The translations under genes were made by a program, and so were the position numbers. Positions 35,601-46,300 of a stretch of DNA of 64,000 nt are shown here, piece by piece (positions within the stretch are counted from its first letter, which is position 1; each line of letters opens with the position of its first letter). Source of the DNA: Struthio camelus (taxonomy: Eukaryota > Chordata > Aves > Struthioniformes > Struthionidae); the NCBI RefSeq assembly GCF_040807025.1, contig NC_090943.1, forward strand, positions 792,356-856,355, read 5' to 3'. The notes under the pieces are model-generated. The model was not told where the DNA came from and searched no databases. It saw nothing but the letters and a program-made list of their open reading frames with translations.

Positions 35601-37907
35601 AAAGAGAAAACATGGCAAGAAAAACCCAGAAGGCAGCAGACCTCCCCAAAACCAACCTTATGAAATCAGCAGCGTGGACATCCTCCATGGAGTCAGGAGG
35701 AGAGAGCAGCCGGTGAGAGCCCAAACTGCTCGCCAGCAGTGCTGGGGACCCAACACCCCGTCCTCTGCGAGGTGGGGTGCAGATGCAGTGTGCTGGTGCC
35801 CTGGGACAGCAGGATGGGGTCTGGCTGCATGGGGCCGAGTCAACCCTGGTCTGCGTGGCATGTAGACCTGCAGCGGGCAGTCCTGTGTGCCTGCAAGTCC
35901 TAACGTCATGGGACGCAGTGCTAGGGACAGCAGGAAAGGAAATGTATATGTGTATTTTCCACCTACTGCCAGGTGCATTTTCCCCAGCTTGGGGAAACGT
36001 TACAGTTTGGCCTGATGCTCTGCTCACTCCTACAGGGTGAACAGCAGAGGGTCAAGAGAGAAGAGAAGAAACCTTTGCAAGTGCAACCCATGAGAAAACC
36101 CAGTAGCTCCTCTGTGATGAGGAAGGTAAATTCAGGCAGAAGTTCAAATTAAGAGCCCAGCAGTGAAATCCCCTTTGGTATTTCCCGGGGAGCAGCAAGG
36201 GCCGGCTGCCACGAGGGGAGGGGAGCGGGAGCTGAGCGAGCTAACCAGGACCCAGTCCTGCACCACGTGCACCAGGCAAGCAAGACAGGTCTGGGGACGG
36301 CCACCAGGTCCAGCTGGAGGCCAAGCCAGGTACACAAATCAGCAAGTTGGGGTCAGGATCGGACCAAAAGAAAGAAAGAAAGTAGGAAAACAGCAGTAAT
36401 AAATACTGTGGAAAGCAGGAGGGCTGGACTGTGCTGCAGTGGTCTTCAGAGCCCCAGGGTTTCCACCAGCAGTGGAGACCTCGGCGGTGCTGCAGGTGAG
36501 GGGAGGCGCTGGCTTCCCCTTGTCTGCTCCCTGCCCCACCAGTGCTCAGTGCTCCCAGCATGTGGATGAAGCTAGAGGTCAGGAAAGAAAATAAGATTTG
36601 TCTGTTGTGGGCCAGTGGGGAGATGGAGATTTGCACACACGAGCAGCTAGGCTATAAATGAGCTCTGGAAGAGCAAGAAGGGATAATTGTCACTTGGGAT
36701 CACCATGGTTTATTCTGGGCCTGATGTCCCACTGCAGAAGCAGCTTTTTCCATGCAGAGATTGCCATGCGTTCACCCCAGTCCGCCCTGTGCCACGAGCC
36801 CTTTGCACAGCACCTTCCTGCACGATGCAGAGGACGCCTCTGGGCTTCACTTTTCTGCCCCTTTCTGCTCAGCACAGCTTCGTCTTTCTCTGCCTTCAAG
36901 CCTCTTTAAGCTCCCGCTGCCTGTAAACCACCCCCAGAGCCTCTCCTACCCGCCTTTGCACAGCAGCAGCCGCGGCCATCCTCCTCCTGCGACACGAGGC
37001 CGTTCCCAGGAGCCGGCCGGGCAACGTGAGCCCTGCATCCCCTGGCGGTGCCCCTTCCGCCCTTCTCCTGCAGCCTCTTTCAGCCGTTCTGAGAGCGGTT
37101 CGGCTCCCTGCTGCACCCCCCTTGCCGGTGCCACCTGGGGACACAGCCCTGGCGTCCCGCTGCCCGGCACGGCGGCTCCTCGCCCGCGCGGACGCCCCGT
37201 GGCTCCCCCGGGCTGGGTGCTACGCGACAGCTGGGCAGGTGGCTGGGAGCTTCCTGCAGCACCATGGGCACCGTGGAGCAGCGAGGTCCCCAACATGCAT
37301 GTCCTCCACAAGCAGCCAGCACCTCGGTCCCGCACAGGAGCGCGGTGCTGGCGCGTGGGAACCCGCACCCGGGGAGGAGCGGCAGCAAATGCTCCTTGCT
37401 GCAGGAGCTGCACGGAGGGACGGGGCATCGGGTGGCCCCAGGGGGCACAGGGATGCACCAGCCCCTCACCTGGGTGCAGGGTGTCCAGCAGGGCAGCGAC
37501 CCGAGTGCTGCATCCCCAGAGGGAAGGCTGCTCCAGCAGGCGCGAGGTGCGGAGCTGGGAACGGCTCTTGTCCGAGTCCTCGGTCACCGGCCCAAGCCGG
37601 GAGCTGCTGTGGCCGGGGCTGCTCCGATGCTGGACCTGCCGAGCGTGGTGCCGGGGCCAGGGCAGCACTGGGGCTCTTGGGGAGGTGTCACCCACAGCGG
37701 TCACCCCTCTCTGTCTTGCAGGACATGCTGAGCACCCAGACCCCGCGGGAAGACGAGGTGCTGGGGGCAGGATGCAAACCCTCGCCAGGAGAGAGCACTG
37801 GCGGTGCCTTCCACTCCGCTGAAGGGGATGCCGGGGACGCCCAGGAAGAGAGCAGCAAACGGGGGCCCCCGGGCCCCCACCGCCGCTCCTGGCAGGGCAG
37901 GGGGTAA
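32661..37907 (+). CDS. Unrecognised six-exon gene, predicted secreted protein
   Basis: Exons: 32661-32765, 34764-34835, 35386-35445, 35596-35712, 36036-36125 and 37722-37907, coding 35+24+20+39+30+61 = 209 aa. Every intron is phase 0. The acceptors have strong pyrimidine tracts (e.g. TCTCTCTTTCTGCAG) and the donors are canonical (GTGCGT, GTGAGC, GTATGT, GTGAGA, GTAAAT). Exon 1 starts in a good Kozak context and encodes a typical signal peptide, MRLGLLCTFAAAFMAMARA, probably cut before Asn20. The mature chain is basic, rich in Lys/Arg/Pro/Ser, and has a Cys-Ser-Gly-Cys in exon 2 just after GKRR, plus other dibasic sites. The last exon is acidic then Gly/Pro/Arg-rich. I do not recognise the family. 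All-phase-0 short exons are seen in SCPP-type secreted proteins and some prohormones, but no diagnostic motif is present. Further or 5' untranslated exons may be missing. Confidence 0.7.
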
Positions 37908-38057
37908 ATCGCCACCAGGCCCCCCCCGCCATCCCGCGCCTCCTCCAGCAGACACGAGTCGGCAGAGCTCGGCCCTCGCGCCCTCCCTGCCCTGCAGCCC
38001 ACCCGAACCGCCCTGCGGGCTGGGGGCAGCTCCCTCACCTGCTTTGCAAAGCCGCCG

Positions 38058-38063
38058 AATAAA
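38058..38063 (+). terminator. Poly(A) signal of the secreted-protein gene
   Basis: AATAAA lies 150 bp after the stop codon at 37907, inside GCCGAATAAAGCTAATG. It fits as the end of a short 3' UTR. Confidence 0.7.
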
Positions 38064-38069
38064 GCTAAT

Positions 38070-40105
38070 GAGCCGGATTCAGTGGGTGCATTTATCGGGG
38101 CAGCTGTTGCAGGACCCTTGGATGGAGAACTGCTGGTCTGCAGGCGTGCCCGGCCACTGCCGCCACCACCGCCGCAGCCCTGCCGTGCCCTGCCGGAGAG
38201 GCGCAGCCGGCACGTCCCGCTGCGGTACAGCCCGGAGGCCCCGTGGCTCCAGCGCCATGGTTGGGGTTAGCCTTCGGGCAAGGGCGAGGGGACACTGGCG
38301 GGAAAGCTCCTGCCCCCGCAGCCCCATGGCACTTCGGGGCCGGGGGTCTTTGCCCAGCTCGGCCACCTGCGGGGGAAGCACCGCAAAGCCCAGGTTTTGC
38401 CAGCTGCTAGGGAATTTGGCCTGGAAACATAGAAAAACCCCCATATTTGGTGCCAGGTCGTCTGTTAATTGCTGGGAGCCCATTGGGGCAGCAGGACAAG
38501 GAGACACAGGGTTGTGCACTAGCGCACGGGTTCGTGAATGGGTCGTGAGCTGGAGAGGGTTGGCATGACTCGCGTAAAGCAGCCAGACAGATGCTTACGC
38601 TTATGGAGCATTGGTTTGGCTGTTTCTTGCAGTATTTTCCCCAAGACCTTCAGCGAGGGGGTTCAGCGCTGCCAGGCATGCCCTGCTCTCCCCTTCCTCG
38701 GCAGGCACGGCCGCCTGCCCTCGCCAGGCTTTGGCCATCGTGGCCGCCCCGGGACGCCAGTGCAGTGCGAGCCGCTCCCTCCGTGCGGGCCTTTTTGGGG
38801 AGCGCTGATGCAAAGCAAGCATTAAGGATTTGGGCTGTCTCCACCACTGCTGCAGTTCCCGTATCTGCCCCAAAGTGCCGGTGACCCCCCGGCAGCTCTG
38901 AGCAGCTCCCGACAGAGCCATCGGCCTCCAGCACTGGCACTGTTATCCCCTGCTCCCAGCGGCCCGGCATCGCAGGGCAGTTTTTTGCTATTCCTGTGCG
39001 TTGCTGCTGTGTTTTTGCTGAACAGTCACGAGTCAGTTATCGTCACCAGCCAGATGCCCTCACATTGCAAATGTCCAGGTGCTTTACATACACTTCTGAC
39101 CGCCAGGACAAAAGGCTGCATCCCATGATTGGCCCCTGCAGCTCTAGGTTTGCTCCCTGCAGCCCCAGATTTGCTCCTGCAGCCCCATGTTTGTTCCCTG
39201 CATCCCCATGTTTGCTTCTGCAGCCCCGCATTTGGCTCCTGCAGCCCCAGGTTTACTCCCTGCAGCCCTGTGTCTGCTCCCTGCAAGCCTAGGTTGGCTC
39301 CCTGCAGCCCCATATTTGCACCCTGCACCCTGTGTTTGCTCCCTGCAGCCCCATGGCTCTGCCGACTGCATGAGGACAATTTTTGGATGCTGGCAGGACA
39401 CTGGGGCCACCAGGGCTGGGACAGGCACCGACATGGCTGGTGTTCCCCTGCACCGTGGCCCCCGACCGCGGGCCAGGCTGGCTCTTGGGGCGCGGGCAGC
39501 GCGGAGGGTTCGGGTTGCTGCCCCGGCGAGCCAGCACAGTGCTGCCGGCAAGTACCCGACCGCAGCGCTGGAAAACCTCTTTATCCCTTTTGCCTCTCCT
39601 TTTTCGCCACTGATGCTCCCCCATTTCTTCTCTCAAACCCACTGCTGGTTACTTTTACCCATCGGTTCCCCATTTTGCTATGTCCATGCCCCATTTTGGG
39701 GTTTCTGGTACTATCCCAGCAATAATCTTGGCTCTACACGGCATCAGCGGCACCGTTGCCCCGCGGCCGTTGGCCTTGCAGGATGTGACTCCGCGGATAC
39801 CCCCGCGATCGCCTCCCGCTGCCGGGGCGGTTGGGCCACTGCTGGCCTCGCTCCCCTGCGGCCACCCGGCGCCGGCCGCACCGCAGCGCTGGCGGCTCCC
39901 CGTGCGCTGCCTCCCACCGCCGGCCGCGTGCTCAGGCAGGAACGGAGACGACACCAAAGCCGCTTTCCCATCGCTGCTTTACTGCGGGGCGCGAGCTCGG
40001 GGCACAGGGACACGCACACAAGGGACATCCCCCTCCCCGTCCGGGCCTGAGCCGGCCGCCGGCCAGCCCGCCGCGCTGGCTCCACTCATGCACTGAGCAG
40101 CGCAA
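38070..40105. other. Gap between convergent genes
   Basis: No coding exon is recognised between the plus-strand secreted-protein gene and the minus-strand KRBA1 stop. The part next to 40110 is expected to be KRBA1 3' UTR; the only poly(A)-like hexamer noted on minus is a GATAAA variant near 39580. A 24-bp minisatellite lies at 39133-39356. Confidence 0.5.
39133..39356. repeat. Minisatellite of about 24 bp
   Basis: About nine to ten diverged tandem copies of a unit resembling GCTCCCTGCAGCCCCATGTT, each holding a CTGCAG. Confidence 0.85.
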
Positions 40106-40109
40106 GGGC

Positions 40110-40314
40110 TCAGCTCCGCGCAGGATGGAGCATCAGGTCCCGGGAGGAGACGGGAGCGAGCGGGACCTGGGGACGTCTGGGACCTCCCGAAGCCCTGGAG
40201 ATGCTGGGGAAGGGGCCGAGCGCACCCGCAGCCGCCGCACGGGACCCCGGGTCACCTCCCCGCCGCACCGCCGAGCCCCGGGCAGCCCTCACGGCCCCGG
40301 GCAGCCCCTGCCGA

Positions 40315-40353
<39 letters not shown>

Positions 40354-43300
40354 CGGTGGTGCAGCCTGGGGTGGGCAGCGGGGACGATGGCCAGGCGGTC
40401 CCCAGCCCAGCTCGGGGGCCAGCCGCGCCGCCGCACCGCCTGCAGCAGCGCCAGCTTGTCGGCGAAGCGCGGCAGGGTGAAGAGCAGCGGCCGGGGCCGG
40501 GGCCGGGGGGCCGGGCGGCAGCGGGGGTCCCCGCGTGCCCGGCCGGCGCTCTCAATCTGCAGCGGCCCGGTGGCCGCCGGCAGGCTCAGCGCCGCCGGCA
40601 GCATCCTCCGCGGGACGGCCACGGCGTTGGCGCTCCGGCGCCGGGAGCGGGTCTCCAGCAGGCGCCGGAGGGAGGCGCGGAGGCGCCCGCCGCCGGCCGC
40701 CGGGTCCCGCGCCGCCCGCTCCAGCCGGCGCACGCAGCGCCGCGCGCCCGACGCCTCCCGGCGCACCGCGCCGACGGCCTGCCGCAGGCGGTGCAGCTTC
40801 CCGGCCAGCGTGGCGCGCAGGCGGCCCAGCTCCGCTCGCAGGGCCGGGACCTCCGAGCAGCCGCAGCCGCCGCTGCCGCCGCCGCCCGGGGCCCCCTCCG
40901 GACCTCTCTTCTCGGGCGAGTCGCCCCCGCCGGCCGCCGCTGCCGGCAGAGCACCGAGCATCCCCGCTGCAAGGCGGAGGGCAGGAGCTCAGCCGGCGCC
41001 GCGCGCACCGTGCCGTGCCGTGCCGGCGCTGCCCACCAGCCGCTCCGCGCCCCCAGGAGCGGGCAGGGGGATGGGGCCCCGCGCGCCCCCGCCGGCAGCA
41101 CCGGCTCTGCCCCAGCCCTGCCGCGGCCCCGGCTACCTTCTGCAAAGGGTCTCTTGGTCCCGGCCGCTGCTCGCCGGGGACACGGGTGCAGCCGTGCACC
41201 GCCGGCGGGACAGCCGTCCCCGGGCACATCTGCGCCGCCCGCTCTCGCCGCAGCAGGGAGGCGAGGAGGTGCCGCCGGCGCCCCTGCAGGGACACCCGTC
41301 AGCAGGACAAGCGCACCCCACGCGGGCCCTTCCCTGGTGCCGGTCCTGAGCGTGCACAGCACCGCCGGCACGGGCATCCAGCCCGGCTCTGCATGCCCAG
41401 GAGCGGCGTGTGCACCCAGCCCAGCTGCACCGGCTGCAGGCCACGCGCGTCCGCGCCGACGGCTCACCTTCTCCGCGCAGCTTGCAGGCGCCCGCGAGGG
41501 TGGCCGGCGGCTCGGCGCAGCCCGTGCCGGCTCGGGGGGCAGCGGGGCCGGGTGGCCGGGGGCTGCCCGAGCCGGCCGCCGGCACCCCGCGGCACCGGGC
41601 AGGGTCAGCGCCAGCCCCGTGCGTCCCGGGGGCCGGGCGGCAGCCGCCGCGCTCGGGTGCGCCGGGGCAATGCCGGAGCCCGGCCTCCGCTCCGCTCCGC
41701 ACGCCGGGGGCCCGCGCGCCGCTGCCGGGCGTCCAGCCCGTTATGGCCTCCAGGCACTCGAGCAGGCTGCGGAGCGGGGCCACCGCCGGCTCTGCCCCAG
41801 GAAAGGCGAGCGTCAGCCACGGCCGCGGCCGCTGCCTCCCCGCAGGGGCCAGCGCGAGAGCCCGCGCCCGGCGCGGGGCGGCCGCAGCGGGAGCCCGCGC
41901 GGGGCCCCGGGGGCTCTTGGCACTGGCCCTCTCTCCCCTGCGAGCTGCTGATGGAGACCTGGCTTTGGCAGCACGGCTGGTCCCACCGAGCGCTGAGGTT
42001 GGGGCAGGGGGGCAACACACTCACCGGGCTCCCCCCGACCCGGCCGTGCCGTCCCCGGGGCCGGACCCACAGACCCCCACCCCGGGATCGTCCCGACGGT
42101 GCCGGGGGAGGTCCCCAGGCGTGCACGGCCCGAGGAAACCCTGCCGCCCTCACCTGCTCCGGGTCTCGTCCCCGCCGGCGCCTCCGACACCCGCGGCGCC
42201 CCGCGTCCCGCGCCGTGGGCACCGCCAGCCCTGGGGGTCACCGTCCCCCAGCTCTCCCATCCGAAGCCGCAGGCGCTGCCAGGACTCGGCCCTGCCAAGC
42301 AGAAGGAAGACGTCGTCCCGGCCGGCCGCCGGCACCCGCCTGCGCCCAGGGGCGATGCCGCCAGCGTGCCGGCTCCTCCGGCTCCTTCGGAGCCCGTCAC
42401 ACCGGCGCGTCCTTCCCCGGGTGCCCCACTCCGGCCGCACGGCCCCCCCCAGGGTCGGACGGGCCCCGGCGTGGGCGAAGGCCAGGAGCAGGCACGCCGC
42501 CGGGCTCCTCTCCCCCAAATCCCTCCGGCCCGGGACTGCAGCCGCTGTCCTACCGTCCACGCTCGCTCCCTGGGGCTGCCGCCCCAGCCCCGCCGCAGCC
42601 CCCACGCCGGCGCTCCCAGGCCCGCTCACGGGGGTCTCCTCCGAGCAGCTCCCCGAGCGCTGGCACGGGGGTCGTGCATCCCCCGCCGGCGCACCTGGGG
42701 GAACAGAGACAGGGCAGCTCAGGGATGCGACGTCCCAGGGATGCGACGTCCCAGGGATGCAACATCTCAGGGAAGCGACATCTCAGGAATGTGACATCCC
42801 AGGGAAGCGACATCCCAGGGATGCGACAACTCAGGGAAGCGACATCCCAGGGAAGTGACACCCCAGGGATGCGACAACTCAGAGATGCGACATCCTGGGG
42901 ATGAGACATCTCAGGGATGCGACATCCCAGGGAAGTGACATCCCAGGGATGCGACATCTCAGGGAAGTGACAACTCAGGGATGTGACATCCCAGGGAAGC
43001 AACATCTCAGGGAAGCGACATCCCGGGGATGTGACAACTCAGAGAAGCGACATCTCAGGGAAGCGACATCCCAGGGAAGCGACATCCCAGGGATGCGACA
43101 ACTCAGGGATGCGACATCCCGGGGATGAGACATCTCAGGGATGTGACATCTCAGGGATGCGACATCCCAGGGATGCGTCAGCTAAGCTTCTGGCCAGCCC
43201 AGCCCTCAGTCCCGCGGACGGCACCGCCCCAGCCTGCAGCTCCCAAACGCCCCAGGGTTTGGCAGCTCTCCCTCCTGCTCCAGCATCCTGCAAACCTCCA

Positions 43301-46300
43301 GGTGGGGGGGGACCCCCAACAACCTCCCCTCGCTTGCACTTTGCAGCAGCCCCCGGCATTTCTGCAAGCCCGTCCCGCTCCTCCCCCCGCCCCGGCTCGG
43401 CTCAGCCACTTCGATCCTCCCATGAAGGCCGCGCTCCTGGGGTATTTTTGGCCAGGCTCCCCTTTGCAGCGGTCTCACCGTCGGCAGGCGCCGGGCGGGC
43501 GCCGGCAGCCCCCGCGATGGCCCGCAGGCACCTCTCCAGGCCGCGGAGCGGGCAGTCCCCCGGCGTCGCTCCTGCGCACAGGGACGGCGTGAGGCCGGGC
43601 GGCGCGGGAGGCACGGCTCCTCCGGCCCCATCCTGCCCCGTCCCCGTCGCTGCCCCTGCAAAACGGAGCCGCCAGGGCCCGCCCGCGGGCAGGCTGCAGG
43701 GACGGCACACGGCCGAGCATCCTCCCGGCGCCCTCGGTTCCCGGCCCCCGGCTCACCTCCTCCTGGGGGGCTCTGGTGCTCGTTCGCCACAGAGCCGCGC
43801 GCCGGCTCAGCGCCGGGGCTGGATGTGGCCGCAGGGCCCAGGGCTGTGTCTGCGCAAAGACGGAGCGAGTCGGGGGGATCCCAGCCCTTCCCGAGTCCCT
43901 GCAAACCCGCGCTGGTGGGAGCCGGGGTGCCGGCACGGGGTGACGGCCGTTCCCCCTCGGGCAGATTGACCCTCGAACCCGCCGAGCACCACCGCGGCCG
44001 GCTGAGCCCTGCCACGCTCGTGTCGCGGGCCGCGCACCCGCCGGCTGCAGAGGGGCCGCGGTCCCCGGGCCCCGGCGTGCCGCTGGCAACGGCCGGCCGG
44101 GATCGGCCCGGCGTCGGGGCAGCGATGCCCCCCGGCAGCTCAGCAGCCCTTGCAGGGGGCTGCAGGCCACGCGCCCGGCTGCAGGCAGGAGAGCACAGGC
44201 CGCGTGACGTGACCGCCGGCCGGCAGGCACGTCAGGTAGCGGGGGCCTCCTGCCCCCGCCCCCCCGCCAGGACCCGGACCCCCCCAGGGATGCACTGGAG
44301 ACTTAACCCCCCCCCCCAGGGATGCACCAAGGACTGGACCCCCCCAGGGATGCACTGGGGACTGGACCCCCGCCCAGGGATGCCCCCAGACCAGACCCCA
44401 GGGATGCCCCCCCACACCACACTCCCCATGCATGCCCCTGGTGACTGGACCCCCCCACCCCATGGATGCCCCCGGGGACTAGGACCCCCCCCCAGGAATG
44501 TCCACAGGGACCAGACCCCCCAGGGATGCCCTTTGGACCAGACCCCCCCCCCCGGGACGCTCCTACAGACCGGACCTCCCCCAGGGATGCCCCCAGGGAT
44601 CAGATTCCCCAAGGATACTCCCACAGACCAGACCCCCCCCAGGGATGCTCCCACAGACCGGACCCCCCCAATGATGCCCCCAGGGACCAGACCCCCCCCA
44701 GGGATACTCCCAGGGACCAGAGATGCCTCCCAGGGACGAGACGTCGCAGGGATGTCCCAAGGGACCAGACCACCTGGGATGCCTCCTGAGCCCTGGACCC
44801 CGCAGAGGTGCCCCCAGGCTCCGGCCCCACGGGGATGCCCCCGGGAACCAGCCCCACGGGGACTGGACCCTACCAGCTGCCCTTGCTCTCCAAGGGGGCA
44901 CCCACCCATGCGGGGCACCAGCGCACACCACCCCGCTCCCTCCTGCCCCGGCCCACGCTACGAGGGGCTGCAGCCGCCGGGCCCTCCTGGAGCGCCAGCG
45001 CAGCGCGAGGCAGCGAGGAGCATCGCGGGTGGGCACCCGCCGCGCAGCTCCCCGTGCTGGGGACCGTCCCGGGCTGTGACTGAGCCCACCTTCTGCAGCC
45101 CAGGGCACTGCCAGCCTGCTCGGCCCCCGCTTCCCCCCGGCGGTGCCGGCAGAGGAGACGCTGTGCGCAGAGATGCTGCGTCCAGAGATGCTGCACGTGG
45201 AGATGCTGCACCCGGAGCTGCTGCAGGTGAAGATGCTGCATCCAGAGATGCTGCACGTGGAGACGCTGCATGCGGAGACGTTGCACGCGGAGACGTTGCA
45301 CGCAGAGACACTGCGCGTGGGTCTGGGGCAGCCCCCTCCGTCTTTGGGCAGCTCCGGGCAGCAGCTCCTGGGACTGCAGCAGGGAGCAGCTGTGGTCGAG
45401 GCCACTTGCAAGGCCCACGGAGAGCCGGATGAGCCTGCAGGGCATGTTTCGGGCAAGCTCTGGCCCCTCCTCTTGGCATGGGGCTCTGGCTCACCCCGAA
45501 GCCGCTCTCGCGTCCCACACTCCCCCAGCACAGCCACGGGTGGGCACCAGCAGGATGCTGCATCAGGGTCAAGCGCTGTGCCCTGTCACCCGTCCTGCTT
45601 GGGGGGCAGTGACACCCCGACCCCTGCAACCACTCCAGCACCAGCCCCCCAAGGGCCACGCGGGCAATGCCCAAACCTCAGCAAGGTCAGCGAGGGTGGC
45701 GGACATGCAGCTCCCTCCCGCCACCTCCGTGGAGACAGCCGTGCCCATCCCAGCACTGCCACGGTGTGCCACCACCGTGCTCGGTTATGCCCCACCACGC
45801 CAGGCCGTGCTGTGTCGTACCACAGTGCTGCGCCACGCCAGGCTGTGTTGCACAATGCGATGCCATGCTGCACGCCATGCCGTCCCGGCCTGCATGATGC
45901 CATGCCGTGCTGCACGATGCCGTGCCATGCTGTGCTGCATGATGCCATGCTGCGTGAGCCTGTGCCATGCTGCACAATGCCATGCCGTGCTGCATGTTGC
46001 CATGACTTACTGCATGATGCCATGCCACGCTGTATGATGCCAAGCTGTGCTGCATGGTGCCACGCCGTGCTGCATGATGCCATGCCATGCTGCATGCTAC
46101 CATGCTATGCTGCATGATGCCAAGACATACTGCATGATGCCATGCCCTGCTGCATGAGGCCACGCCGTGATGATGCCATGCAATGCTGCATGATGCCAAG
46201 CCGTGCTGCATGATGCCACGCCGTGCTGCAGGAGGCCAGGCCGTGCCATGCCGTGCCATACCTCTGGGGCAGCCTCTCCAGGGCGCAGAGCCAAGGCCCG

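Noticed and set aside
40535-42904. 789-aa plus-strand open frame, and 39831-41951 plus (706 aa)
   Set aside because: Antisense shadows of KRBA1 exons in extreme GC; Arg/Pro/Ala-rich, no domain, and they run through introns and a minisatellite.
43825-45432. 535-aa plus-strand frame with Asp-Gln-Thr-Pro repeats
   Set aside because: Opposite to KRBA1 and composed largely of the 30-bp and 15-bp minisatellites.
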